Counted from the first letter of the stretch, positions 26,513 through 36,358 are shown. The stretch: 64,000 nucleotides of DNA from Sphingopyxis sp. BSN-002 (GCF_022024275.1 NZ_CP091804.1:2746501-2810500), one strand, 5' to 3'. The notes: generated by a model from the letters alone, not told the origin. A program made the numbers and translations.

Positions 26513-27063
26513 ACGCGGGCGACCATCCGCTGTGGCAGGCTCTCTCGATCTATCGCGTCGGACCCGAGGGCGCGGCGCTCGATTTCGAGGTGCGGCTGGC
26601 GCGCGAGAATGGCTGGAGCGCTGCCTACGCCGCGCGCGTGATGGACGAATATCGCCGCTTCCTGTTCCTGACGATGGCGGCGGGGCATATGGCGGTGCCG
26701 TCGGAGGCGGTCGATCAGGCGTGGCACCTCCATCTTGCCTACAGCCGCGACTATTGGGACCGGCTGTGCGGCCAGGTGCTCGGAACGCCGCTGCATCATG
26801 GTCCGACGGAGGGCGGACCCGACGAAGGACGACGCCACTTCGACCTCTATGCCGAAACGCTCGCGAGCTACGAACGCCTGTTCGGCGAGAATCCGCCCGC
26901 CGATATCTGGCCCTCGGGCTGGCAGCGTTTCCATGTCGATCCGCGAGCGCGCCGCGTCGTCCTCGCCGAAGCGTGGATCGTCCCCAAACGTCCCGTACGT
27001 CTTGGCGCGGCCGCCTTCAGCGTGATAGCGCTGGCGGGGGTCGCGCTTTGGTGGACGCTTTGA
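26509..27063 (+). CDS. WHxHL-type (glycine-rich domain protein-like) protein with C-terminal TM
   Basis: 184 residues. The conserved core VDQAWHLHLAYSRDYWDRLC is the VDxxWHxHL motif of the GRDP1-like family, which plants share with scattered bacteria. A C-terminal hydrophobic helix (about 164-182) anchors it to the membrane. The function is unknown. The ATG at 26509 overlaps the preceding stop (ATGA); an alternative ATG at 26500 would add three residues. It is followed by a TIGR04222 membrane protein, its usual partner. Confidence 0.78.
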   Translation: MNAGDHPLWQALSIYRVGPEGAALDFEVRLARENGWSAAYAARVMDEYRRFLFLTMAAGHMAVPSEAVDQAWHLHLAYSRDYWDRLCGQVLGTPLHHGPTEGGPDEGRRHFDLYAETLASYERLFGENPPADIWPSGWQRFHVDPRARRVVLAEAWIVPKRPVRLGAAAFSVIALAGVALWWTL

Positions 27064-27079
27064 GCGGGAGGCGGTAACG

Positions 27080-27907
27080 ATGAATGTCCTGGAATGGAGC
27101 GGGCCGGCCTTTCTGATGGCCTATGTGATTGCGATGGTGGCATCGGTATCGATCTCGGCGATCCTGTCGCGGCTCGCTCGTCCGAGCGGGCGGAGCCAGC
27201 CGCTCGCAGACCCCGACAGCCTCGCCTATCTGGCGGGCAAGAATGATCGCCTCGCCGACGGCGTCACGACGCGGATGCTCGCATCGGGGGCGATCAGTTT
27301 CGACGGGACAGCCTTCACGCGCGGAACGGGGGAGGCTTCGGCCGCGAGCGAACGCGCGGTGCTTGCCTTGCCGTCGCCCTTCCGGTGGAAGGATATCCAG
27401 GCGGCGCTCAAGCCCGAAGGGGCGGCGATCGAGCGGAGGCTCGAAGCCGGCGGACTGCTGCTCGACGCCGGGGAGCGCCGCCGCGTCGCGATGATTTCGG
27501 TCGCGCCGCTGGTCCTGTTGCTGATCGCCGGCGGTACCAAGCTGCTTGTGGGCCTCTCGCGCGGCAAGCCGATCCTCTTTCTTGCCATCCTGCTCGTCAT
27601 CACGCTCGTCTGGGCGTTCGGGCGCTGGGCGAGCGTCGACAACCAGACGCGTGCCGGCCGCACAGCGCTGAAGGAAGCACGTCAGAAGCATGACCGGCTG
27701 AAACGCGCACCGACGACCGGTGAGACGGGACTTGCGGTCGCGCTGTTCGGAACGACGGTACTCGCCGGATCGGCTCTTGCCGATTTTCACCGCTCGCGCT
27801 CGTCTGACGGCGGGGGATGGAGCGACAGCAGTTCGAGCAGCAGCAGCGATAGCGGTTGTGGCGGCAGCAGCAGCGGGTGCGGAGGCTGCGGCGGGGGCGG
27901 CGACTGA
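27080..27907 (+). CDS. TIGR04222-type membrane protein with Ser/Gly/Cys tail
   Basis: 275 residues. There is an N-terminal helix (about 9-30), a soluble domain, two central TM helices (about 138-153 and 160-178), and a small fourth hydrophobic stretch near 215-235. The tail from about residue 240 is low complexity (SDSSSSSSSDSGCGG, then GCGGCGGGGD) with three cysteines. This layout matches the TIGR04222 family, whose members end in Gly- or Cys-rich low-complexity tails. The function is unknown. It lies 16 bases after the WHxHL gene and 22 bases before the acyl-CoA dehydrogenase. Confidence 0.78.
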   Translation: MNVLEWSGPAFLMAYVIAMVASVSISAILSRLARPSGRSQPLADPDSLAYLAGKNDRLADGVTTRMLASGAISFDGTAFTRGTGEASAASERAVLALPSPFRWKDIQAALKPEGAAIERRLEAGGLLLDAGERRRVAMISVAPLVLLLIAGGTKLLVGLSRGKPILFLAILLVITLVWAFGRWASVDNQTRAGRTALKEARQKHDRLKRAPTTGETGLAVALFGTTVLAGSALADFHRSRSSDGGGWSDSSSSSSSDSGCGGSSSGCGGCGGGGD

Positions 27908-27929
27908 GAAATCAAAGGGAGAGAAGGTA

Positions 27930-29225
27930 ATGGATTTTGGGATGCCGGCCGATCTGCAGGCCTATCTGGATGAGCTCGATGCGTTCATCGAGGCGGAGAT
28001 CAGGCCGCTGGAACTGGCGGACGACAATATCCGCTTCTTCGACCATCGCCGCGAGCACGCGCGCACCGACTGGGACAATCAGGGCCTGCCGCGCCATGAG
28101 TGGGAGCAACTCTTGCGGCAGGCAACGCGCAAGGCCGATGCCGCGGGGCACTGGCGCTTTTCTGCACCCAAGAAATATGGCGGCAAGGACGGGTCGAATC
28201 TGTGGATGGCGGTGATCCGCGAGCATTTCGCCGCGAAGGGCCTCGGCCTCCACAACGACCTGCAGAACGAGCACAGTATCGTCGGCAATTTCCCCTTCGT
28301 CGAGATGTTCGAGCAGTTCGCGACGAGCGAGGAACAGAAGCAGGAGTTCATTCTGGGCGGCTTCGAGGGCAAGCGCCGTACCGCCTTTGGCCTGACCGAA
28401 CCCGACCATGGCAGCGACGCAACGCATATGGAGACGCGCGCCGTCCGCGAGACCCGCGACGGCGTCGACGGCTGGCTGATCAACGGGCGCAAGATGTGGA
28501 TCACTGGCATGCATGTCGCGACCCACTGCGCCGCTTTCTGTCGTACATCGGGCGAGGATGGCGATGCCAAGGGTATCACCTGCCTGCTCGTGCCGACGGG
28601 CACGCCGGGGATGACGGTCGACGAATATATGTGGACTTTCAACATGCCGACCGATCACCCGCGGATGACCTTCACCGACGTCTGGGTCCCCGACAACGCG
28701 CGGCTCGGCCCGGAGGGCGGCGGTCTGTCGATCGCGCAGAGCTTTGTCCACCAGAACCGCATCCGGCAGGCGGCGTCCTCGCTCGGCGCCGCGGTCTATT
28801 GCATCGAGGAAAGCGTCCGGTACGCGCGCGAACGCAAGCCGTTCGGCGAGGCGCTGGCGCGCAACCAGGCGATCCAGTTTCCGCTGGTCGAACTGGCGAC
28901 GCAGGCCGAGATGCTCCGGCTGCTGATCCGCAAGACCGCGTGGGACATGGACAACACCCCGCACAAGGAGATCGAGCGCACCCTCTCCGACAAGGTCAGC
29001 ATGTGCAACTATTGGGCGAACCGCCTGTGCTGCGAAGCCGCAGACCGTGCGATGCAGGTCCATGGCGGCATCGGCTATTCGCGCCACAAGCCGTTCGAGC
29101 ATATCTATCGCCACCACCGCCGCTACAGGATCACCGAGGGCGCCGAGGAAATCCAGATGCGCAAGGTCGGCGCCTATCTGTTCGGCTATCTCGGCCCCCG
29201 GCGCGAGACGCTCGGTAAAATCTGA
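27930..29225 (+). CDS. Acyl-CoA dehydrogenase
   Basis: 431 residues of the FAD-dependent acyl-CoA dehydrogenase family. Diagnostic blocks are FGLTEPDHGSDATHMETRAV (substrate/FAD region), the dimer helix YARERKPFGEALARNQAIQF and the C-terminal AADRAMQVHGGIGYSRHKPFEHIYR. It introduces the alpha-beta double bond in an acyl-CoA and passes electrons to ETF (20147-21822). The ATG at 27930 follows GGGAGAGAAGG. The long form with an N-terminal AYLDELDAFIEAEIRPLE helix resembles ACAD10/11-type enzymes, which fits the kinase at the head of the operon. Confidence 0.92.
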   Translation: MDFGMPADLQAYLDELDAFIEAEIRPLELADDNIRFFDHRREHARTDWDNQGLPRHEWEQLLRQATRKADAAGHWRFSAPKKYGGKDGSNLWMAVIREHFAAKGLGLHNDLQNEHSIVGNFPFVEMFEQFATSEEQKQEFILGGFEGKRRTAFGLTEPDHGSDATHMETRAVRETRDGVDGWLINGRKMWITGMHVATHCAAFCRTSGEDGDAKGITCLLVPTGTPGMTVDEYMWTFNMPTDHPRMTFTDVWVPDNARLGPEGGGLSIAQSFVHQNRIRQAASSLGAAVYCIEESVRYARERKPFGEALARNQAIQFPLVELATQAEMLRLLIRKTAWDMDNTPHKEIERTLSDKVSMCNYWANRLCCEAADRAMQVHGGIGYSRHKPFEHIYRHHRRYRITEGAEEIQMRKVGAYLFGYLGPRRETLGKI

Positions 29226-29289
29226 CCGGGCTGGACTCTCCTCTTCCGGTTGCGGCATGATCGCCGCGACAAAGGAAGAGGAGAGAGCC

Positions 29290-29814
29290 ATGGCCGAGGC
29301 CGATCTCAAGCAGGGCGCAGCACCGTTCCGCATCTACCGGGGTATCGACGCCCCCGACCTCAATGAAACCGACAAGATGACGCTCGCGGGCCTGACCCCG
29401 ATTGTCGAAGCGGGGATCGGGCGCTGGGTCGAGGCAGGCGTGGGCGAAGGGAACATCACTAAGGTGCTGTTTTCCCTGCCGCACATGAGCCTGACCTACG
29501 CCTGGTTCAAAAGCGGCTTCGCGCTGCCGCTCCACAGCCATGACGCCGATTGCCTCTATTATATCATTGCCGGTTCGTTGAAGCTCGGGACCGAGGAACT
29601 CGGGGCGGGCGACGGCTTTTTCGTTGGCAGCGACGTGCCCTATACCTACAAGCCCGGCCCCGACGGCGTCGAAGTTCTCGAGTTCCGGACGGTCGAAAGC
29701 TTCGACATGAAGTTTCAGGGCCGGACCGAAGCCTATTGGGACAAGGTCGTCGCGGGAATGGAGGCGGCGCGGCCGAACTGGGGTTCGGAAACGCCGCCCT
29801 CGGCGCGCGGCTAG
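29290..29814 (+). CDS. Single-domain cupin protein
   Basis: 174 residues with one cupin barrel. The metal-binding motif is in ALPLHSHDADCLYYIIAGSL and the second motif in GDGFFVGSDVPYTYKPGPDG. The enzyme class cannot be assigned; related small cupins act as dioxygenases, isomerases or sensors. It starts after AGGAAGAGGAGAGAG, 64 bases downstream of the acyl-CoA dehydrogenase, and is probably the last gene of that operon. Its TAG stop lies in a CTAG shared with the convergent PhnA-like gene. Confidence 0.8.
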   Translation: MAEADLKQGAAPFRIYRGIDAPDLNETDKMTLAGLTPIVEAGIGRWVEAGVGEGNITKVLFSLPHMSLTYAWFKSGFALPLHSHDADCLYYIIAGSLKLGTEELGAGDGFFVGSDVPYTYKPGPDGVEVLEFRTVESFDMKFQGRTEAYWDKVVAGMEAARPNWGSETPPSARG

Positions 29815-30122
29815 CGCTTGCGCACGAACTCCGCGCGCAGCACCAGCCCCCTGATCCCTTCGAACCGGCAGTCGATTTCCTGATCGTCGCCGGTCAGTCG
29901 GATCGACTTGATCACGGTGCCGACCTTCAGCGTCTGCCCCGCGCCTTTGACGGTCAGATCCTTGACGAGAACCACCGAATCCCCGTCGGCGAGCAGATTG
30001 CCGACGGCGTCGCGCACTTCGGGGCCCGCGGCAGCGGCGGTGGCGCGGTCCCTCGCGTCGGCGGCGGACAGCCATTCGCCGCTCGCCTCGTCATAGACAT
30101 AATCTTCGTCGTCGCTGGTCAT
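29811..30122 (-). CDS. PhnA/YjdM-like protein without its zinc ribbon
   Basis: 103 residues. The C-terminal two-thirds match PhnA/YjdM: GNLLADGDSVVLVKDLTVKG, GTVIKSIRLTGDDQEIDCRF and a LRAEFVRKR end. The N-terminal zinc ribbon of the E. coli protein is replaced by an acidic DDEDYVYDEASGEWLS segment without CxxC pairs. Despite the old name, YjdM is not a phosphonoacetate hydrolase in E. coli, so no pathway is claimed. It shares the CTAG stop with the cupin gene. Confidence 0.75.
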   Translation of the reverse strand: MTSDDEDYVYDEASGEWLSAADARDRATAAAAGPEVRDAVGNLLADGDSVVLVKDLTVKGAGQTLKVGTVIKSIRLTGDDQEIDCRFEGIRGLVLRAEFVRKR

Positions 30123-30125
30123 GAT

Positions 30126-30875
30126 TTATCCCGGTTTGCGAAAGCGCAGGGTGAACTGGTCGGTCTTGCCGCGGATCGCGGCATCGAAGACGTTGGCGGT
30201 GCGCGGGTCGGCGGGGCGGCTGTAGAGCTTGCTCTCAGCCTCCAGCTTGAACCCCGCTTTCGTCAGCGCCGCGACGACCGCATCCTTGTCGATGCGGTGC
30301 AGGCTGTCCGACAGCGTCGTGCCGCTGCCCTTCGCAGCGCTATGATCGACGACGATCAGCGCACCGCCGGGTTTCAGCGCCGCGAACAGCGCCGCGCTCG
30401 CCTTGTCGCCGGTGCCTTCGGGGAAGGGCTTCAGATACAGGTCGTGGAAATTCTGCACCGTGATGATGACATCGAGCGGTTCGGGGAAAGCGGGCGCCGC
30501 GAAGGGTCCGGCGACCGCGTCGACATTCGCATAAGCCGCGTCGACTGCGGCCTGATCGGTGCCATATTGCGCCTTGAACTTGATGAACTCGGCGGGCTGG
30601 AAGGCGAAGACCTTGCCCGTCGGCCCGACCGCGGCGGCGAGCAGCCGGGTGACGTAGCCCCCCCCCATCACATAGTCGCCGACCTTCTGCCCCGGCTTGA
30701 TCTGGGCGAAGGCGAGCAGCTCGGCGGGCTTGCGCGCGGCGTCGCGCTCGCGGTCGGCGGCGGGGCGCGCAGGATCGGCGAGCGCGGCCTTGTAGGAGGG
30801 CGCGGGCGCCTGCTTCGCGGCGATCGGCGCGGCAGAGATGGCGAGCAGCAGGGCGAGGGTAAGCGGTCGGATCAT
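30126..30875 (-). CDS. Exported class I SAM-dependent methyltransferase-like protein
   Basis: 249 residues with a signal peptide (cleavage near PIAAK) ahead of a Rossmann-type methyltransferase fold: IKPGQKVGDYVMGGGYVTRL as motif I and LKPGGALIVVDHSAAKGSG downstream. This is the COG4798-type group of predicted methyltransferases that carry signal peptides. SAM is not known to occur in the periplasm, so the true activity is unclear. It overlaps nothing and lies four bases from the PhnA-like gene on the same strand. Confidence 0.75.
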   Translation of the reverse strand: MIRPLTLALLLAISAAPIAAKQAPAPSYKAALADPARPAADRERDAARKPAELLAFAQIKPGQKVGDYVMGGGYVTRLLAAAVGPTGKVFAFQPAEFIKFKAQYGTDQAAVDAAYANVDAVAGPFAAPAFPEPLDVIITVQNFHDLYLKPFPEGTGDKASAALFAALKPGGALIVVDHSAAKGSGTTLSDSLHRIDKDAVVAALTKAGFKLEAESKLYSRPADPRTANVFDAAIRGKTDQFTLRFRKPG

Positions 30876-31015
30876 GGCAGCGACTCCCGGTGGTTTTATC
30901 GCGGCATCATAGCGGCTCGCCGCGCATCGGGCGCGTTTATTTGCATATCCCGATTTTGATGATAGGTTTTTCGGTGAAACTAAAAAATCGAGCCAAAAGA
31001 ATCGGGAGAGTCGGG

Positions 31016-32755
31016 ATGCATGATCTGGTGATACGCGGCGGCACGGTCGTCGACGGTTCGGGCGGCGCGCCCTTCGTGGCGGACGTCGCGGTCGAGGGCG
31101 ATCGCATCGTCGCGGTCGGGCAGAATCTTGGTGCCGGCCGCGAGGAGATCGACGCCAGCGGCAAGATCGTTACCCCCGGCTTCGTCGACGTCCACACCCA
31201 TTATGACGGGCAGGCGACATGGGACGCCGAAATGGCGCCGTCGAGCTGGCACGGCGTGACGACGGTCGTCATGGGCAATTGCGGCGTCGGCTTCGCGCCC
31301 GCCAAGCCCGACCGCCACGAATGGCTGATTTCGCTGATGGAAGGGGTCGAGGATATCCCCGGCACCGCGCTGGCGGAGGGCATGTCGTGGGACTGGGAAA
31401 CCTTCCCCGAATATATGGACGCGCTCGAAAAGCTGCCGCGCACCGTCGATGTCGCGTGCCACGTACCGCACGGCGCCGTCCGCGCCTATGTGCTCGGCGA
31501 CCGCGAAAAACCCGGTGCGATCCCGACCGACGAGGATATCGCCGAAATGTCGCGCATCGTCGAGGAAGGCGTGCGCGCCGGCGCGCTCGGCTTCTCGACC
31601 AGCCGCACCGTGCTCCACAAGTCGATCGACGGCGAACTCGTCCCCGGCACGACCGCGACCGCCGAGGAGCTGATCGCGATCGGCCGTGCGATGGGCCGCG
31701 TCGGCTATGGCGTGTTCGAAATGGCGAGCGACCTCAAGCGCGAGTGGAACGAGTTCGAGTGGATGGGCGACCTCAGCCGCGAAACCGGGCTGCCCGTGAC
31801 CTTCGCCGCGCTCCAGTCGATCGCCAAGGAGCTTCCGCTCGAGGAGCAGATCGAGGAAATGCGCCGCCAGAATGCGACTGGTGCGAACATCGTCGCGCAG
31901 ATCGCGCTGCGCGGCAACGGCGTGATCATGGCATGGCAGGGCACGGTGCATCCGTTCCGTTTCAAGCCGGCATGGAACGAGATCATCGACCTGCCGTGGG
32001 ACCAGCAGCTTGCGCATCTGAAAGACCCGGCGTTCAAAAAGCGCATGGTCGAAGAAGCGAACGTCTGGCCCGAAAGCGACATCCTCGACTTCCTGATGGT
32101 CGTCGCCGAGGGTTGGCCCGTCCATTTCGAAATGGACCCCGATTTCAACTACGAGCCGCGAACGGACGAAAGTATCATGGCGCGCGCCGCCGCCGCGGGC
32201 GTCTCGCCGGCCGAATATGCCTACGACCTCCTCATGAAGGACGATGGCAAGGGCTTCATCTATTTCCCGATCCTCAACTACCGCGACGGCAACCTCAATT
32301 TCCTCGAGGATCTGCAGGCGTCGGACGACACGGTGAACAGTCTGTCGGACGGCGGCGCGCATTGCGGGACGATCTGCGATGCCGCCTCGCCGACCTTCAT
32401 GCTCCAGCATTGGGTGCGCGACCGAGCGGGCAAGCGCATCGCGCTCGAACATGCGGTGAAGCGCCAGTGCCGTGACACCGCGATGCTCTATGGTCTGGAG
32501 GATCGCGGCGTGCTCGCGCCGGGCTATCTCGCCGATCTCAATGTCATCGACATGGATGAGATCAAGCTCGGCAAGCCCTGGCTCGCGTTCGACCTGCCCG
32601 CGGGCGGCAAGCGCCTGCTGCAAAAGGCCGACGGCTATGTTGCGACGGTCAAGTCGGGCGTCGTCACCTTCAAGGGCGGCGAAATGCAGGGGCCGACCCC
32701 CGGCGGCGTGATCCGCGGCCCGCAGCGCGTCGAAATGGCGATGGCCGCGGAGTAA
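31016..32755 (+). CDS. Amidohydrolase, N-acyl-D-amino-acid deacylase-like
   Basis: 579 residues of the D-aminoacylase branch of the amidohydrolase superfamily. The metal-binding HxH motif is in [15 protein letters not shown], followed by [14 protein letters not shown] and [12 protein letters not shown] near the C-terminal end of the barrel. The N- and C-terminal beta-sandwich pieces ([20 protein letters not shown] and [17 protein letters not shown]) are present. In sphingomonads such genes cluster with amidases and acyl-CoA genes. The start at 31016 opens directly with the conserved MHDLVIRGG. It overlaps the next gene by one base (TAATG). Confidence 0.88.
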   Translation: MHDLVIRGGTVVDGSGGAPFVADVAVEGDRIVAVGQNLGAGREEIDASGKIVTPGFVDVHTHYDGQATWDAEMAPSSWHGVTTVVMGNCGVGFAPAKPDRHEWLISLMEGVEDIPGTALAEGMSWDWETFPEYMDALEKLPRTVDVACHVPHGAVRAYVLGDREKPGAIPTDEDIAEMSRIVEEGVRAGALGFSTSRTVLHKSIDGELVPGTTATAEELIAIGRAMGRVGYGVFEMASDLKREWNEFEWMGDLSRETGLPVTFAALQSIAKELPLEEQIEEMRRQNATGANIVAQIALRGNGVIMAWQGTVHPFRFKPAWNEIIDLPWDQQLAHLKDPAFKKRMVEEANVWPESDILDFLMVVAEGWPVHFEMDPDFNYEPRTDESIMARAAAAGVSPAEYAYDLLMKDDGKGFIYFPILNYRDGNLNFLEDLQASDDTVNSLSDGGAHCGTICDAASPTFMLQHWVRDRAGKRIALEHAVKRQCRDTAMLYGLEDRGVLAPGYLADLNVIDMDEIKLGKPWLAFDLPAGGKRLLQKADGYVATVKSGVVTFKGGEMQGPTPGGVIRGPQRVEMAMAAE

Positions 32756-33762
32756 TGCGCGCCATCCAGCTGCGGGCACCGGCGTCTCTCGACAATCTGG
32801 TGCCCGCCGATCTGCCCGATCCCGGCGATCCGGGGCCGGGCGAGATCCGCGTCCGGCTGACGGCGTCGTCGCTGAACTTCCACGACTTCGCGGTCGTCGC
32901 GGGGATGATCCCGACCGTCGAGAACCGCATCCCGATGTCCGACGGCGCCGGGACGATCGAGGCGGTGGGCGAGGGGGCCACCGACTATCAGGTCGGCGAT
33001 CCGGTCGTCTCGCTGTTCTTTCCCGACTGGAACGACGGCCCCGTGCCGCCGGCCGCCTTGGCCAACGTCCCCGGCGACAGCACCGACGGTTATGCGCGCG
33101 AAGTGGTCGTGACGCCGCGGCACTGGTTCACGCACGCGCCCAAGGGATATTCGGCGGCGGAGGCGGCGACGCTGACCTGCGCCGGCCTCACCGCATGGCG
33201 CGCGCTGTTCGTCGACGGCGACACCCAACCTGGATCGACGATACTGATCCAGGGCAGCGGCGGCGTTTCGGTCTTCGCGCTGCAGTTCGCCAAGGCCGCG
33301 GGCGCGCGCGTGATCGCGACGAGCTCGTCCGATGCGAAGCTCGAGCGGCTGAAGGCGCTCGGGGCCGACGAACTGATAAATTACAAAGAGGTGCCCGAAT
33401 GGGGCGCGCGGGCGCTCGAACTGACCGGCGGGTGCGGTGTTGATACCGTCGTCGAGATCGGCGGCGCGGGAACGCTCGACCAGTCGATGCGCGCCGCGCG
33501 GGTCGGCGGCCACGTCGCGCTGATCGGCGTCCTCGCGGGCATCGCCGGGCCGGTGCAGACCGCGCTGCTGATGAGCAAGAATCTGCGGGTGCAGGGACTG
33601 ACCGTTGGGAGCCGCGCGCAGCAGCTGGCGATGATCGCGGGGGTCGACGCGAACGGCATCCGGCCCGTCATCAGCGATCATTTCCCGCTCGAACGTCTGG
33701 CCGACGCGTTCCGCCACCAGATTGCGAACGCGCACTTCGGCAAGATCGTCGTCGACATCTGA
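32755..33762 (+). CDS. Zinc-independent MDR-family oxidoreductase
   Basis: 335 residues of the medium-chain dehydrogenase/reductase superfamily. The N-terminal GroES-like domain lacks the structural zinc cysteines; the nucleotide site is ILIQGSGGVSVFALQFAKAA. This fits NAD(P)H-dependent quinone or enoyl reductase types. The start codon overlaps the amidohydrolase stop by one base, so the two proteins are probably made together. Confidence 0.86.
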   Translation: MRAIQLRAPASLDNLVPADLPDPGDPGPGEIRVRLTASSLNFHDFAVVAGMIPTVENRIPMSDGAGTIEAVGEGATDYQVGDPVVSLFFPDWNDGPVPPAALANVPGDSTDGYAREVVVTPRHWFTHAPKGYSAAEAATLTCAGLTAWRALFVDGDTQPGSTILIQGSGGVSVFALQFAKAAGARVIATSSSDAKLERLKALGADELINYKEVPEWGARALELTGGCGVDTVVEIGGAGTLDQSMRAARVGGHVALIGVLAGIAGPVQTALLMSKNLRVQGLTVGSRAQQLAMIAGVDANGIRPVISDHFPLERLADAFRHQIANAHFGKIVVDI

Positions 33763-33809
33763 ATAGGGCGCGCAGGGCGCGGCCGGATCATCGAAAAGGG
33801 AGGAAACGG

Positions 33810-35234
33810 ATGGGTTTCGCCGAATATGACCGTTACGATGCGCTCGGCCTCGCCGAACTCGTTGCGAAAGGCGAGGTATCGGCGCTCGAACTCGTCGATA
33901 CCGCGATCGAGCGGACCGAGGCGCTGAACCCGCGACTCAACGCCGTGATCTTCACCGATTATGACGGCGCCCGCGACCGCGCGAAGGGCGCGCTGCCCGA
34001 TGGCCCGTTCAAGGGTGTGCCCTTTCTGCTGAAGGATATATTGGGCGACCTCGCGGGCTGGCCGACGCGCAACGGTTCGCGCATCTCGCCGCCGGTGCCG
34101 ATGCCCTTTACCGCGACGCTGGTGCAGCGCTTCCTTGCGGGCGGGCTGGTGCCGCTGGGCAAGACCAATGTGCCCGAATTCGGCGTCGTCGCAACGACCG
34201 AAAGCGTGCTCTACGGTCCCGCCTGCAACCCTTGGAACCTGGCTCATTCGACCGGCGGATCGTCGGGCGGATCGGGCGCTGCGGTCGCTGCGGGGATTGT
34301 GCCGGTGGCGCACGCCAACGACGGCGGCGGATCGATCCGCATCCCGGCGAGCTGCAACGGGCTGGTCGGGCTGAAGCCGACGCGCGCACGCAATCCGCTG
34401 GGGCCGATGCTCGGCGATGTGATGGGCGGGCTCGCCGCCGAGCATGTCGTCAGCCGCAGCGTTCGCGACACCGCTGCCATGCTCGACGTGACGGCAGGCG
34501 CGGAACCGGGCGATCCCTACGCGGCGCCGCCCGCCCCGCCGAGCTGGCGCCGCGCGGCCGAGGAACCCTGTCCGAAACTGCGTATCGGTTTTGCGAAGAC
34601 GCGTCCGGGCGGTGGTACGCTCGACAACCAGGCAGTCGCCGCGGTCGAGCATGCGGCGAAGCTGTGCGAAAGCCTTGGCCACCATGTCGAGGAGGTCTCG
34701 CCGCCGGTCGACAATGATGCGATGGTGCCCGCCTTCATGGCAATCTGGTCGAGCGGCGCGGCGATGCAGATCGATGGGATCGCGATGATGACCGGACAGG
34801 TGCCCGGCCCCGACAATCTGGAAGGGCTGACGCGCGGGCTCTATGAAATGGGCAAGGGGATCAGCGCGCCACAGCTGTGGGGTGCGATCTTTCAGCTCCA
34901 GCAAATGGCGCGCGCGGTCGCCGCATGGCACGCCGATTACGACATCTGGCTGACCCCGACGCTCGGCGCGCCGCCGCCGCGCAACGGCAGCTTCGCGCTC
35001 GACAGCGAGGACGTCGCCGCCGGCTTCGGATCGATGACCGACTATGTCCCCTTCACCGCGATCCAGAATGCGACCGGCCAGCCGGCGATCAATGTCCCGC
35101 TGTGGTGGACGCCCGAAGGCTTGCCGATGGGCACGCAGTTCGTCGGCCGCGTGGGCGAGGAGGCGCTGCTGCTCCAGCTCGCGACGCAGCTCGAGACGGC
35201 GCAGCCCTGGTTCGACCGGCGGCCGGCGCTCTAG
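33810..35234 (+). CDS. Amidase signature family protein
   Basis: 474 residues. The Ser-cisSer-Lys triad is visible: Lys in FLLKDILGD (about residue 73), the Gly/Ser-rich signature [17 protein letters not shown] and the nucleophile region [20 protein letters not shown]. Substrates of stand-alone amidases vary widely. It starts after GGGAGGAAACGG, 47 bases downstream of the MDR gene, likely in the same operon as the amidohydrolase. Its stop shares a CTAG with the convergent kynureninase-like gene. Confidence 0.9.
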   Translation: MGFAEYDRYDALGLAELVAKGEVSALELVDTAIERTEALNPRLNAVIFTDYDGARDRAKGALPDGPFKGVPFLLKDILGDLAGWPTRNGSRISPPVPMPFTATLVQRFLAGGLVPLGKTNVPEFGVVATTESVLYGPACNPWNLAHSTGGSSGGSGAAVAAGIVPVAHANDGGGSIRIPASCNGLVGLKPTRARNPLGPMLGDVMGGLAAEHVVSRSVRDTAAMLDVTAGAEPGDPYAAPPAPPSWRRAAEEPCPKLRIGFAKTRPGGGTLDNQAVAAVEHAAKLCESLGHHVEEVSPPVDNDAMVPAFMAIWSSGAAMQIDGIAMMTGQVPGPDNLEGLTRGLYEMGKGISAPQLWGAIFQLQQMARAVAAWHADYDIWLTPTLGAPPPRNGSFALDSEDVAAGFGSMTDYVPFTAIQNATGQPAINVPLWWTPEGLPMGTQFVGRVGEEALLLQLATQLETAQPWFDRRPAL

Positions 35235-36358
35235 CCGAGTGCCTTCGCGGTCGCCTCGACATCGGCGGCGCTGCTATAGGCGTGGAACGACAGCCGCAGG
35301 ACCGTGCCGCGAAAGTCGGCGCGGAGATGGTGCCGGTCGAGCGCTTCGGCGACGCGCGGCCGATCGCCGCCGGTGTCGATGCACAGCGTCCCGCCGATCG
35401 CACCCGTCGGCCAGCGCCATTGCGGCGTTTTGCGTTCGAGCGCTTCGTGCAGCATCGCCTGTAGCGCCTGATTATGGCCGCGCACCGCATCGACGCCGAT
35501 CGCGGCGATCTCGCCGATCCCCGCCGTCGACAGGACGAACGGCGCGACGTCGGGCGTGCCGCCCCACCAGCGCCGCGCGTCGGGTGCATAACGAAAGTCG
35601 CGGATATCCATCTCGAACGGATTTTCGTGGCTCCACCAGCCGCGCTCCATCGGATCGAGCGCGGTGCGGTCGTGCGGCGCGACCCAGAGCCACGCGGCGC
35701 CCGGACCGCCGCACAGCCATTTGACGCTGGTGCCGAGCACGGCGTCGCAGCCCCATAGGGAGGGCGTCACCGGCACGACGCCGACCGACTGCGCGCAATC
35801 GGTAATGCAGCGGGCGCCGGCGGCTCGCGCAGCCGAGGCGACCGCGGCGATGTCGGTCAGCGCGCCGCTGTTCGAGCTGACGTGCATCGCGATCACCAGC
35901 GCGACATCGTCGCCCAGCGCCGCTTGCCAGCTCGCGACGTCGCGGACATCGGCGTCGTCGGGCAGATAGCGCGTCGTCCATCCCGCCGCCGCAAGCCCGC
36001 TCGCGAGATAGCCGATCGTCGGAAAGGCGCTCGGCGCGAGCAAGATCGTGCGCCGGTCGGTCGCCTTGCCCAGCGCCGAGATATAGCGCGACAACGCCGC
36101 GCTGACATTGGTTGCGGGACACAGATCGCGCGCCTCGACGCCGATCAGGCTGCCCAGCGCCGCGCGCCACTCGTCGATTGATTCCAGCCAGTGCGGCCAA
36201 GCCTCGCCCGTTTCGCGCCAAGGGGTCAACAGTTTGTCGCGCAGCAGCGTTTCGGCCGCGCGCGGCTGGCAGCCGACGCTGTGGCTTTTGAGATAGACGG
36301 CGTCCGGCGGCAGGTGGAAGCGGTCGCCGACCGCCTCCGGCAGCAGTGCGCCCGTCAC
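35231..36358 (-). CDS. kynU: Kynureninase-like class V PLP enzyme
   Basis: 375 residues. The PLP-lysine region GTSVKWLCGGPGAAWLWV and the downstream WWSHENPFEMDIRDFRYAPD and WWGGTPDVAPF are the kynureninase pattern (KxLNGGPG, GW.GH..PF, CGTP). It is shorter than typical kynureninases (about 415) and divergent. It overlaps the tryptophan dioxygenase gene by four bases (ATGA), so it likely cleaves kynurenine to anthranilate and alanine. Another class V aminotransferase activity cannot be excluded. Confidence 0.75.
   Translation of the reverse strand: MTGALLPEAVGDRFHLPPDAVYLKSHSVGCQPRAAETLLRDKLLTPWRETGEAWPHWLESIDEWRAALGSLIGVEARDLCPATNVSAALSRYISALGKATDRRTILLAPSAFPTIGYLASGLAAAGWTTRYLPDDADVRDVASWQAALGDDVALVIAMHVSSNSGALTDIAAVASAARAAGARCITDCAQSVGVVPVTPSLWGCDAVLGTSVKWLCGGPGAAWLWVAPHDRTALDPMERGWWSHENPFEMDIRDFRYAPDARRWWGGTPDVAPFVLSTAGIGEIAAIGVDAVRGHNQALQAMLHEALERKTPQWRWPTGAIGGTLCIDTGGDRPRVAEALDRHHLRADFRGTVLRLSFHAYSSAADVEATAKALG

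Noticed and set aside
30948..31012. Distant CCCGATT / AATCGGG inverted repeat in the gap before the amidohydrolase
   Set aside because: Seven-base arms about 50 bases apart in an AT-rich promoter region are compatible with chance.
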